Source of the DNA: Tetradesmus obliquus
Lineage: Eukaryota > Chlorophyta > Chlorophyceae > Sphaeropleales > Scenedesmaceae
Direction: 5' to 3'
Length of the DNA stretch: 64,000 nt
Assembly (NCBI GenBank): GCA_030272155.1
Contig: CP126191.1
Span: 6,098,501 to 6,162,500, forward strand
Part shown: piece by piece, positions 28,028 through 39,599 of the stretch
How the letters are laid out: the number at the start of each line of letters is the position of its first letter
Position numbering within the stretch: position 1 is the first letter of the stretch
Position numbers and translations under genes: made by a program
The notes under the pieces: generated by a model
What the model saw: only the letters and a program-made list of their open reading frames with translations
The model's database searches: none
What the model was told of the DNA's origin: nothing

Positions 28028-31000
28028 ATGGACGACGATTGGCATACGGTGCACACTCGCACTAAGGACAAAAAGCAGCGGCAGAAGGAGAAGCAGGAGG
28101 AGAAGCAGGACGAGCCAGCCAGCAAGGGAGCGTCAACAGCAGCAGACCCGTTTGCGGAGTTTGACAGAGCCTTTGCAGAAAAGGCAGCACAGAAGGAGCA
28201 ACAGCAACGGGACGCTTTTGCAGAGCTTGAAGTGCACGAAGCACCTGCAGCAGCACCAGCAGAACAGGGTGGTGCGGAGGAGGAGTGGGGCAGCAGCGCA
28301 GATGAGGCTGTGCAGCCCAGCAGTGCTGCCCCCACCCGCCCAGCCAAGAAGCAAAAGCCTAAGCCTGTGCGCAAGCCCAAGCTGACCGTGGCACAAGTAG
28401 CAGCAGGTGGGGCGCGTGGCTGCCATGCAGCACACCAGACAGCAGGGCATGCTCGCAAGTTGACAGCCAGCAGCCGGCCGTGTTGCAGCCACACAGCCGT
28501 AGGTATGGATTACAGCATAGTGTTTATGGCTGCATGCAATGGTCACGCGCGCGCCGTGCTGTTTTTACGCCATTTTGCACACACCAGCATTTAGACTGAT
28601 GCTGATCTGCTTGCCTTGCGCTGGTGTGTGTGTTGCAGGGGTTGATGTGGGCAGCCTGTTGCACTGGATGGCTGAGGCGCAGCTGCGGTACAGCACCAAC
28701 GAAACAGCACAGGTGAGGTGCTGCCATACCTCATGTGCAGTGCATCATCACACAGCCGCATGATGACCACATGCCACCATCACATGCTCAGCTTTTGGAG
28801 CATTGGGTGGAGGGCGCAGTGTTGATGCAAGATATGTCAGTGCTGCCTCATGCGCAAGGCCAGCATGTGCGGCGCTGGCGGTCTGCAGGTGCATACGCCT
28901 GCGCTGCTCAGCTGCGCCTACCCTGCTCCTACTGCTGCTGCCATCATTTTTGACTCAGTAGCCATGCGGTGGCACAGCAACGCTCCAGATGCCGCTGAGC
29001 CCACACATCTGCTGCCCCCTGTCTGCTGGCATCTGGCTGTAGGTGGAGGCGCTGTCTGACCGGCTGCTGGTGCTGTTCAGGGAGGCTCACTTTGACCTGG
29101 GGGGCCTGCTGGCGGGGCAGCAGGGGCTGCAGCAGGTGAGAGCCTAGCCTCTGCCTGCTGCCTGCTGCCATGCATTGTGCCACTGTCGACACAGATGCTT
29201 TCATACCTTGTGTCTCGGTTGCAGTGTCAGGATGCTGCTCTGTGCCTGCTTGCTCTGCCATTGCGCGTGGCCAGGGTGGCGATCTGCCTATGTATGCAAC
29301 ATGCAGCATACATCACAACTGCTTTTGTAGGATGTTCGCAGCCATCGTGGCTGCTTCACACGTAAAGCGCGACGCGATGCTCAATGCATGTGCTGCTCTG
29401 GTGATACCTCATGTGTTGCAACGCTGACACATATTTCGGCCTTGCACGTTGTGCCTTGCAGGCCAGCCAGCAGCCAATCTGCGACATGCCGCACCCACTG
29501 ATGAACGCACTAGCCAGCTTTGTGGCATCAGTGGGTGAGGGCGCGCTGGCTGCAGTCGTGTCACCCCTCACTGCAGCTGTGGTGGCAGACGTGGCGGCAG
29601 CAGCAGCAGCTGGCAGCGGAGGGGCTGCCGCGGCCGCGTCAGCGGGCAAGAGCAAGGCTGGGCTGCTGGTGATGCTGGCTGTCATCCTGCGCACACGGCC
29701 CCAGGTGAGCATGCAATGGGGCAAGGGCTTGACGTCTGCAAGCTGTAATGTACAGACTGCAGCGGCAGCTTGTTGCTTACTGTGTGCATGTGGGCAAGCG
29801 CTTAGCCAGCCTGATGTCAAGCTGCCCAGCATGTCAGGCCTGCCTTTGCGTCGTGGTTAATGTAGCAGCTGGGTATAGCAGCAGGCGATGCACACCAGCT
29901 TGCGCTTCCACACCGGCATTGCTGCTGGTTTTCAACACTTTGACAAATGTTTTGATGTTGCTTTCTTGCAACATGTGCGCTGCGTGCCTTGTCATGCAGG
30001 TGCTGGTGCAGGCGTCTGGCCAGATGCGGGCAGCTGGCGGGCAGTTAAGTGGCCCTGGCAGGCTGCCTGTGCTGCTGTGGGTGATCAACCAGGTGGGCAC
30101 TGCAGCAGGCTGTGCATGTGTGCTAACCGACTGCCTTGACTATGTGGCCGGCTCTGACCATCCAGCAGGAGCAGCAGTAGGCATGGGCACAGTGGTTGCA
30201 GGCGAGCCAAGTGTGCTTGCGCATGAAAGCATGTAGCAACAGCAGCTGACCGTAGGTGCGCTGTGTGCCTTGCTGCATGTGCTGATGCGGCATGTGCTGC
30301 ACTGCGTGCAGGCTGCGCTTGCGGAGCCAGCAGTTGGCGTGGCGGTGTGGGTGCGCGTGCTGCTGCCACAGCTGCTGGGCGTGCTGCTGCCACAGCTGCT
30401 GGGCATCAGCAACCTGCCTTCAGCAGCAGCAGCAACAGCAGGCAACCAGAAACACAGCAGTGGCAGCAGCAACAGCAGCAACAGCAGCGGCGCTGCAGCG
30501 GAGCAAGTGAAGCCTCTGGAGGCCTCCCTACAGGGCCCTGCAGTGGACTTTGTGACAGGCCTTCTAGAGGAGCTGGATGTGCCTGTGGGCGATGCAGCAG
30601 GCAGCAGTGCGGGTGGTGTCAAAAGCATCGTAGCAGCAGAGGAGGGTGCTGACGTGGCATGTGAGGATGCTGGGGCAGTGCCAACCGTGCCTGGCGCTGC
30701 TGTGGAGGCGCTGTCAAGGAGCATGGCAGGCAAGCTAGCAGCAGCAACAGCAAGCAGTGCTGAGACCAAGAAGAATGCAGCTGCACGCGCTGGCGGTGGA
30801 AGTGCTGCTGCTGCGGCTGCTGCTCTGGCCCCGCTGCTGCCAAGCTTGGCTGCTCTTGCTGCTGGCAGCAGCTGCCCGGCGCAGTATGGGGACTGGCTGC
30901 TGCTTGCACTGGAGAGCGCTGCATTGTCTGATGGTGAGCATTGTCACAGGGACTGGCTGAGTGCAGCTGTGACACTGCTGAGTGTCAGTCTCAATGCTTC

Positions 31001-32175
31001 ACACAGTGGTGAGCAGTGTGGTGCTGCACAGTTGCTGGTGTATCGCTGCAAAGGACAACGTCAAACTCATGATATCTGCTTTGTGTTGCATTGGCAATTG
31101 ACTGACGTCCCTTCTGCTGTTGTCGCTGCTGCTGCTGCTACCAGCTGCTCCTGGCGCTCCTGATGCGCTGGTGATGCGCAGCGCAGCTCATGCGGTGGCA
31201 TGTCTACAGGGCAGGTGAGCAGGGGAGGGCAGAGACGGAAGCAGCAGGAGGCACTCCTACCAAGTGGCAGTACTCCAGCGTGCTCCTCCCAGTATATCCT
31301 GCGTTGCTAGGCAGCTACTTGCAGGGGCTGTGTTGCATGAGGCGGTACCGTATGTCAACTTGTCAGCTGTGCACATGCCCAGGGGTGTGCGAAGGAACCG
31401 CCTGGCAGCAAGTTACTTTCAACACCAGTGATTGCATCCGAACGCAACTGCAACACAAGTGAAGCAGAGTCGCTAACCTGCACCCTCTTCCTCCTTGCTG
31501 TGCTGCTGCAGTGCTGCCTGCTTCTCCTTGTGGGAGTCAAAGCACAAGAGCAGCCTGCGCGGCAGCGCCCGCATCCTGGCGGCACTGCAGCAGCGGCCGG
31601 CGCTGCTGCAGCCCCTGCTCAGCACCCCGAGGGCAGCAGCCTCGCTGCAGCAGCTGCTGGCAGCGCTACCTGCACGGCACCACACCTTCCTGGCTACCAG
31701 CAAGGGAGGCTGGCAGGGTGCATGTGCTAGAGTAGCTGATGATGCGTGCAGCAAGCTTGCCCGGAAGCTGCCCCGCGGCCGTTTCAGGGGCGGTGCAGCA
31801 GCTGCAGGAGGTGGTGGCAGCAGTGTGGCTACTGTGCTGGGCCTTGTTGTGCTGCTAGTTGGACTTGTTGTGGTACTGGGGCTGTATCGGCTTGAGGTGG
31901 CAGGTATAGTGCAGGCGTATGCTGGCAAAGACGCGGCGCAGCAGCTGGATGCTGCTGTGCTGTCGCCGCTTGCTGTGGGGCTGCAGCAGCTGGCGCCGTT
32001 TGTGCAGCAGGCGCAGCAGGCAGCGGCGCCGCTGCTGGAGCCGCTGCGGCCTGTGTTTGCTGCAGTGGGGCAGCAGGTGGAGCGGGCGGTGGCGTATGTG
32101 CAGCAGCAGCTGGACTTAATTGATGAGGTGGCACACAAGAACCCGGATGTGGACATCTCACTGTTTGAAGACTGA
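28028..32175 (+). CDS. TMEM214-like (DUF2359) membrane protein
   Basis: Eight exons (28028-28406, 28639-28712, 29043-29135, 29462-29704, 30000-30092, 30312-30933, 31145-31214, 31512-32175) splice in frame to about 745 residues. The start MDDDWHTVHTRTKDKKQRQ, the acidic/Lys-rich N terminus, the helical middle (GRLPVLLWVINQ, a typical DUF2359 stretch), the CFSLWESKHKSSLRGSARIL segment and one strong transmembrane helix (TVLGLVVLLVGLVVVLGLY) near the C terminus resemble plant and animal TMEM214. Animal TMEM214 is an endoplasmic reticulum protein linked to stress signalling. The function here is unknown. Ala/Gln-rich insertions make the family match less crisp, so the assignment is moderate while the gene itself is firm. 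A chlorophyte-type polyadenylation signal TGTAA occurs at about 32443. Confidence 0.72.
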
Positions 32176-32490
32176 TTGGGTGTGTCACTGACGTCATGAC
32201 AGCTGTGGTTATTGCGTGGGTGATGACAGTGCTGGTCCCCTCCAAGCTGCGGTGTGTTGGTATTGCTGTTTGTGGCACTTGATTCACGTTATGACGTTGT
32301 GGCACCTGTTGTTTGCTTGAGGTTGATACGAGACAGCACGAGAGCCTGCACTCAGTAGCAGCAGCAGCACCATCATCAGCCTGCTAGTAGAACCGCCTGT
32401 TTAGTTTGCATACAGTTTGTGTACTGCTGCTTGTTTCAGTTCTGTAACAGCGCTGTGGTGGCAGAGGAGGCACTGGCCTAGCCTGCAAGC

Positions 32491-34244
32491 ATGTCGTCGC
32501 TTGCAAACGCTATCAAGCGCAAAACGCACAAGGAGCGCTCACAGCCGTAAGTATGGCTAGGGCCTGCTGTCGAGCGCGACCTTGGCGTGTGCGCTGCAGG
32601 CCATGGTGCTTAAACTGCTGCCCTGCCTGCTTGCTGCTGCCAGGGCTGCTCGACGTAAGTATGGCTTGCTGGAGAAGAAGAAGGACTACTTGCTGCGCGC
32701 TAAGGACTATCACAAAAAGGATAAAACTATCAAGGTAACTATGCAGCTGTGCAGCTTGCCTAGCAGCAGCAGCAGCAGCAGAAGCATGTGCTGCATGCTC
32801 TGGAAGGGCGTAGCAGCAGCTGTTCAAGGCTTGTTCACTAACAATAATTATCTGCTTTTGCTGCTGCAGCACCTGCAAAGTAAAGCTGAGCAGCGCAACC
32901 CAGATGAGTTCTACTTTGCCATGGAGAAGGCGCAGACAAAGGATGGGGTGCACATACAAAGGTATGTTCTGTCAGCAGAGGCCTGCCTGCTGGCGCATTT
33001 GTGCGCTCAATAACAGCAACAGGAACAATACGTTACATATGTGGTAGTGCAGGTGAAACTGCTGTATGGCCTGCACTTGCAACGCTGCAAGCCTGCTGTA
33101 CTTTCCGTGCCAGCTGCATAGCAGCAGCATTGCTGGGCTGACGCAGCCGTTGCTTGTGCCACACACTGCAGGTCCACTGAGGCCAACAAGTACAGCCAGC
33201 AGGAGCTGCTGCTGATGAAGACGCAGGACGCAAAGTACCTGGGGCTGAAGAGCAGAACAGAAGCAGCGGTGAGCCACTGCTCTGCCTGGCCAGCACTGCT
33301 GCTGCCGTGCCTGCAGCTGATCTGTAGCCGATGTTACAATGGGGCTGCCTGCAGCACAGTACATTTGCTAGTTTCAGCAGTGATGGGCTCAGCACCTGCA
33401 GGTATCGCCTGGCCTCTGCTAGCCTTGCATGGATGCTGTCACGTGCTCTGCCTGGTGTTCTGCCCAAGCGCACAGTGTGGGCTCAAGGCAGCCGTTCTGT
33501 GCCGCTGCTGCTTGCTACTGCTAAGGCTAAGTTACGCGATTCATTGTTGCTGCCATGTCACCCCTTGTGCATGTCCACAGAAAGCCGAGAAGCTGAAGGA
33601 GAGCCTGCACTTCATAGGCATGGCGCCGCAGAACAAGCACACCGTGTTTGTGGACAGCGCAGCAGAGGCAGCATCCTTCAAGGCGGCGCAGTTCTTCGAC
33701 ACGCCTGCGGAGCTGCTGGGGCGAGCCTACAACAGGCCACGCAACGCGCAGCTGCAGCAGCAGCAGGCGGCACCCAGCACGGCGACTGCGGAGCGAGTGG
33801 AGAGGTGTGTGGCTTGTGCAGCAGCAGCAGCAGGAGCAGCAGGCGTCATAGCAGCCGTTGCTGCAGCTGTGTGCTGCTGTCCGCGTCACAAACACAGCAA
33901 AGTGAATCGTTCAGCTTATCTCGCTGTATCAACTTCCCCCTGTGCCTCCAGCAGCAGACAACCCGCATGCTGTTGTTGCAGCGCAGCTGTTGCACAGCTT
34001 TCTGGGTCTAAGGCGCTCACTGCCGCTGTCTGCCGTGTCGTTCTGCTGCTGTGTGGCCAGGCGCAAGGCGTCGGCGTACCGGGAGCTGTCGCAGCGGCTG
34101 GAGCGGCAGCAGAAGCTGGCCGGGCTGGCCAGTAAGATGGCTATGGACAAGGAGCTGATGGGCAAGGGCCGCAAGCGCAAGCTGGCCGATGCAGACGGCA
34201 GCAGCCAACCAGTGTACAGGTGGAAGCGGGAGCGCAAGAAGTGA
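32491..34244 (+). CDS. UTP11: UTP11, U3 snoRNA-associated small-subunit processome protein
   Basis: This nucleolar protein is needed for 18S rRNA maturation. Six exons (32491-32546, 32644-32734, 32870-32961, 33172-33268, 33581-33804, 34061-34244) join in frame to 247 residues, the usual size. Family motifs are AIKRKTHKERSQP, ARRKYGLLEKKKDYLLRAKD, RNPDEFYFAMEKAQTKDGVH, MKTQDAKYLGLK, KLKESLHFIG and NKHTVFVDS. The basic C terminus ends with YRWKRERKK. It is one of the clearest models in the window. The 315 bp upstream of the start separate it from the TMEM214-like stop. Confidence 0.95.
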
Positions 34245-35123
34245 GGCCAGCAGCAGCAGCAGCAGCAGCAGCAGGAGCAGGGGTGGAGCGTGCATGGCAG
34301 GCGCAACTTTGCGCGCAAGCAAGGCAGGCATGGCAATGCGTGGAGCGTGGCCACCATGGCAGCTTGGTAGCATGTGCAGCAGCACTTGCAGACGTGGTGG
34401 CTTTGCCCGTTTCAGGCCGCGAGTGGCAATGGCTGGTGCGGCTTGCCTGCAGTTGCGCAGGCTGCTGCATTAGTCAACAGGCCCTTACCATTGCGCTGAA
34501 GTTGCAGCCGGATGCATGCATACATGACATGTGTGATTGAGCTTCAGGTCAGTGGGGCCAGCAATGTGAAGTGTATGGCAAGCAGTGCAGCGGTTGTGGC
34601 CTTTTGTGCGGCAGGAGGTGTGCCCTTGTGTTGCAAGTGCCATCATGCCAGTGGCGGTCGCCTGGCCAGAGCCAAGTCAAACGCAGTGCGCGAGCGCTGT
34701 CAGTTCAACTGATGTGCCTTTTGTAACAAACCCATGCCTTTGGTGCTGGTCAGAGCCTTCTTCAAAGTCTTAGAGTGATGGGACCAGTTAAGCTGCAACC
34801 ACCTATCCAGGAGCTGGCTTTCAAGTTTAGATGCTGTGATGTACTACATCAGTAATGTGCTTATGCGAATGCCACATGCTGCACTGCGCAGTGCTGCAGG
34901 ATGCTGTGTAAACAACAAAGCACAAGCTGGTGCCGGCTGCGCAGACCTCAAGCTGCCAACGCAGCCTGCTGTGGATGCATCACAAGCTGTATGATTCTGG
35001 TAGCGAAAAAAAAGCTGTATGATTCGCACAGCAAGCTGTGTTGCACGTGCAGCAGCGGCAGCTGCAACACCACACCCCAAGCGATGTATATCAAATCCAG
35101 GCTATCGCTCTTCGCAACAGAAT
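34245..35123. other. Intergenic region between convergent UTP11 and galactokinase B
   Basis: About 880 bp with no recognisable gene. It starts with a CAG repeat immediately after the UTP11 stop codon (about 34248-34274). Confidence 0.55.
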
Positions 35124-38100
35124 TCACAGCAGCGCCACCTCAGCTCCGCGTGCAGGCACTGTCATGAACAAGCACGCCTGTAGCTGTTCTCGTGCTAGCT
35201 TGCCAGCCGCCACGGCTGGCTCGTAGAACTGCTGCGCCACTTGCTGCATGAAGGCGGGCGCGCCTGCTGCTGGCAGCAGCGCCACCACACAGCCGCCCCA
35301 GCCGGCACCTGCCAGGCGAAACGCAGCATACACGGGTTGTGGCACAGCACGATGCAGCATGATGTCAGTAGCAGCACGCACTGACCCAATCCTCTGCGAG
35401 AACCGCCGTCACACATGGCAGTGCTGACATCTGCAGTCATGAGATAGCTGTCAACGGATGCTGTTGGCAGCACTGCAGCGGCGAGCTGCATGGCACTGCA
35501 CACACCTCAGCCTTGGCTAGTGTCTAATTGTATCGCTACAGCAGTTCTTGCCAATAGTTCTTGCTGAATACAGCTCAGCTGCCGCCTGCAGCAGCAGGCG
35601 GCGCTGCTGGGTCCTCACCGGTGAGTCGTGCCCCCAGTGCGCCTGCTGCCCTGGCCGCCCCCACCAGCGCGTCCAGCTCAGCACAGCTGCACTCATACAG
35701 CCCAGCACAGCTGGCGTGGCTGGCGTCCATCAGCGACCCCAGCTGAGACAGCTTGGCAGCATCTGACAGGCTGGCATCTGCGCAGACCTGCGCAAACTGC
35801 AGCACCCGCTGGGACTCTGAGAAGACGTGCAGAGCGCGCTGCTGCAGGCGCAGTGGTGGGCCGCAGGCAGCTGCAGCCTGCAGTGGTGGCGGAAGCAGCG
35901 CCAGCAGCTCATTGCTGCAGCAACCTAGCAGCTCAGCGACCTGCAGGCACGCACGCACGCAAGCAGCATATTGGATTCATGAATTGCAGAACCTTGTATG
36001 TGTATGTGGTGCAGCCTCGTGCCGGTAAATCTGCATGGCTGGTATACATGCTGCCGGCAGCGGAGGAGTTTAGCACACCACCAGCATGTTTGGGTTCAGG
36101 GCATGACAACGTGTAGGTTGACAGCCCTGTTCAACACCTTGTGGTTCAAGGTTGCTACCTGCATGGCAGCATCCTGGTCAGTTCACCTGCTGCAGTGTGT
36201 AGCTGGCCTGTGGCAGCAGCCGCTCCACAGCCCATTGCAGCTGTGCCTGCGCCTGTGTTGCTGCTGGTGGTGGCTGCTGGGCAGCAGCAAACTTGAGGAG
36301 TGCCGCCTCCACTGCCTTCAATGCATGCACTGCTCTCCAGTCAAGCCCTGCGCAGCTGCCCTCGCTGCTGCTGCTGCTGCTTACGTGGCCCGAGCTGCCA
36401 CTGGTTGCTGTGCTGTGTGCTGACAGCAGCTTTGCCAGCAGCATGGCTGCCAGGCGGCACTCCAGCACGCGCAAGTTGAACCTGCAAGAAATAGCACGAC
36501 AAGTGAGCCGCATACTGCCAATGGCCATGACAACAGCAATGTCCTGTTGCAACATACAGTTTTTGAACATTCAAAGCAGGTGCTGTCAGCCCTGCGCTGC
36601 CTTGCTGGTGACGTTGACGCTGTCGCAGCAGACAAAACTTTGCTGGCAGGCATGAAGCACTGCAGCATGTTGCCACATAATCCACCATCACTCCGTCCAG
36701 AATAGTGCCAGACGCTTTGAACATTGCACTTTCACATATCAGCAGCGGCATGGATGAAGTGGTGCGCCCACAGGGCCTGCCTTCCACCTGCTGGCTGCTG
36801 TCTCCGCCTTGTGTGACGCTGCCAGGCAGTTGGCAACAACAAAGGCAGCACCCTTAGGCAGGCGCACAGGGCTGGCGTGCACCTGCGCGTGGCGCGCAAG
36901 GCCAGGCGTGGAGCATCAGTTATGTGCACTGCTGGCAGCTGTGTACTTGGCTGCAGCGACTTGTGTGTTGGGCATACACGACAACATGGTTAGCGATGGA
37001 CGAGCACGACATGCATGCACTGATCATTGCCACTGGCAAAGTGCATCACGCCAAGGACAGGTGCTGCATCGGCTGGGTGCCTCACTCACAGGGTTGAACT
37101 CTACGTGCATGGCCACGCCAGGCTGTGCCATTAGTGACACTGCTTGGTCCATGCCACCCCCCTGCACAGCACAGCATGCAGCAATCTGCCTTTTGACTGT
37201 GCTGCACGTGCACACAGCCTTTTCGTTCTTCAGCTGTGCCATACCCACAAGCTACTGCTGACCCCGCTGCCTCAAGAGCTACAACACGCACATGTCTATG
37301 CACATGTCATTGATCAGGGCTGCTCCATCAGGCTTCTCGCTGCAATGCAGCGCAATCTGCCCTGCAGCTCAGCACAAACTGGCACTGCATTCTGTCTCAA
37401 AGCCACAACTGCACACAGTCAGCACCGACCTGTGTGCCCACGTATCTCTCACAGCTGCAGGTCAGCTCGGCCACCTGGGCAGGGCTGGCGGGCACACCCC
37501 ACAGCGCCAGCAGCGCTAGCGCAGCAGCCACCACAAGCGCAGATGAGCTGGACAAGCCACCACCTGCATGACAGCAGCCAGGTGCAGATCACAGCACCGC
37601 ATTGTGATGTGACGACACAGCGGGTGGGTTCTGTAGCCAGACTTGATGTGTGTGTGCAGCTACAGCTTTGCAGTGTATGCGGTGTAAGCAGCTACAATCT
37701 AACCTGATACAGGGACGCAGCAGTGTATCAAGCAGCATTCAGCATGCCGAGCTGCTGCGTGAGTGTTTCTTGGTGCTGCGCCACAAGCCGGTGCTATCGT
37801 GCTGGCAGCAGCCTCACCTGGTGGCACGTCACCTTGCACCAGCAGCAGGATGTTACTGCTGCTGGGTATGGGCTGCTGCTGGGCAGCAGCAAACTCGCAG
37901 CAGCCCTGGTGCATGCATGGAGTTGGGCACAGACTTAGCTGCAGCGCAAGATGGCCGTTGGTGATCAAGAGGTGGAAGCTGACACGCATCCATGCTGTCA
38001 GCTGCAGGATATTCGCAACCCGCTGTGGACAGTGACAAGCAAGCATGCAAGCCACCTGGGTTTAGGTATCTCCAACATGTTGCTGCATCCCATGCAACGT

Positions 38101-38882
38101 AACTTTAGGCTCCACTAATGTTGCTGTTGAGTCAGACAACTGATGGCTCATCTGCCTGACAAGCTCACCTTGTATGCAGCCAGAATGTACCTGAACCAGC
38201 CTGGACTGTCAGGTGCAAGCTGGCTGCTGGGGTGCAGCTCCAGCTGGCCAGACGGGTACAGCGGCTGCTGAACATTGGCGATACGCATCACTTGCTGCTG
38301 CTGTGTATGCTGGCAGTGTGTGCTGTCTGCACCAATAGCGGTCTGTACTCCAGCTCTGCGCGGCTCCCATGCAATAGCTGCATGGCAAGACTGCATTGCA
38401 TGCCATCACAAACCACAAGTGACATCAGGGGCAGTTACTCGCGTCTGTGGCAGCTGGCACACGCATGATTGCCAACAGTACAATACACGACGCGTACATC
38501 AGCGCAATGTGTGGTGCACGATGTGCAATCTGCACTCAGGCTGCAAAAGCGGCTTGTTGCAGCTAGCTGTGCACCTGGGTGATGGCCAATGGCATGACTC
38601 CATACCCCATGTAGTCAATGTGCTCGCCAATCAGGTTGACGCGGCCTGAGCAGACAGTCAGGCAGCACAGCGTGTGTCAGCGTGGTCTCATATGCAGCAG
38701 TGCAGCTGCACACTGGACACGTGCAGGCAAGCTGGCTGCAGGCACACAAAGCCACTGGGAGCTAGAACAAGCAGAAAGCTGCCGTTCCTGTTGCATGTTG
38801 CCGACCTGGGGCTCTTGCAATTGCAACGGGAGGACAACCATACTGCTGCTGGAACTGATCAGCCAGTTGCTGCTGGTGTGGG
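35124..38882 (-). CDS. Galactokinase-like GHMP kinase, paralogue B (5' end unresolved)
   Basis: This is a diverged paralogue of the gene at 15361-19493. Exons I can place are: one ending 38806, 38645-38575, a segment ending 38169, 37905-37818, 37563-37430, 37161-37090, 36882-36788, 36481-36187, 35940-35619 and 35308-35124. Several match their counterparts in A exactly in length (71, 88 and 95 nt). Motifs remain intact: [30 protein letters not shown] (GHMP loop), [11 protein letters not shown], and [18 protein letters not shown]. It therefore looks functional rather than a pseudogene. Substitutions around the sugar site leave open another substrate such as arabinose, galacturonate or GalNAc. 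The first exon, with the start codon, was not found with confidence. Exons 10 and 11 of A correspond to one exon here (35940-35619). Confidence 0.82.
35613..35755. repeat. 143-bp tract shared with galactokinase A (142/143 identical)
   Basis: By eye this tract matches 15850-15992 with one mismatch (CCCAGCACAG here, CCCGGCACAG there). It covers most of one exon and the splice donor. Flanking exons of the two genes differ at many positions even in protein sequence. Confidence 0.92.
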
Positions 38883-39245
38883 AACATGTGTGTGTGGCCG
38901 CACGGTGTGACAGCGCTGACAGAGCGACCTAGGTCACGATTTTGTAAACTGTCAAAAGAGTGATAGCAGAGGGGGACTGGGCAGGGGCAGGCAGATGAGG
39001 AAATAGCGGCAGTGTACTGCTAAATGACAGAGAGGGTTGTGCAGGGTTGTGGGTGCTTGTGTTCTGCTTGTGTCACAATCAAGCTGGCCTGTGATATCAG
39101 TGCTGATACCGACAGAAAAGCAACTTTAAGCAACGCGGTTCACGCTGGCTCGATCTTCTTTCTGTACCGTACGAAACATTGCTAAGCAGCCGAGGGCTCC
39201 ATTGCTTCTCCCGCACTTCTTGATTCTCCCGGCAATTGCGTGATC

Positions 39246-39557
39246 ATGGACAAAGCCAACCCTTTCAAGCTAGGACGTGGTGTGAAACTCAGGCCTGCAG
39301 AGATTGCTCTCGTGCTGTTCATGGGATTGGTGGTTGGCCTGTTTCTGGGCTACATACTGATGGGGACTGCCCATGCAATGTTTGACATTGGTGAGTTCCC
39401 CTCTATGATTGCGCTACATACCACCAGCCTTGTGCAGCAGCACCAGAAGATGCCATGGGCGTCAGATGCCAAGGCAACAGAAGTGCTGCTGCTGCGTTGT
39501 TGCGGCTGCGGCTGTGTGCTTGCAGGAGCTGAGGAGCACTTCCGACATGATGGCTGA
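39246..39557 (+). CDS. Small single-pass membrane protein, function unknown
   Basis: Two exons (39246-39390 and 39526-39557) give 58 residues starting MDKANPFKLGRGVKLRPAEI, followed by a strong hydrophobic helix (ALVLFMGLVVGLFLGYILMG) and a short polar tail with the stop codon. The donor GTGAGT and the acceptor TTGCAG are canonical. The intron contains no in-frame stop, so an unspliced 103-residue form is also possible. The family is not recognised. It sits divergent to galactokinase B. Confidence 0.55.
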   Translation: MDKANPFKLGRGVKLRPAEIALVLFMGLVVGLFLGYILMGTAHAMFDIGEFPSMIALHTTSLVQQHQKMPWASDAKATEVLLLRCCGCGCVLAGAEEHFRHDG

Positions 39558-39599
39558 CGCAGCAAACATCAAGCTACTTGGACCTTGCCGTATTCAATC

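Noticed and set aside
30140-30769. 209-residue minus-strand ORF inside the TMEM214-like gene
   Set aside because: Antisense shadow of a 622-bp coding exon. Its sequence is Ala/Ser/Thr/Pro runs from CAG/GCT repeats.
35124-38882. Galactokinase B as a pseudogene
   Set aside because: Every placed exon is open, splice sites are canonical, and GHMP motifs with the catalytic Asp are intact.
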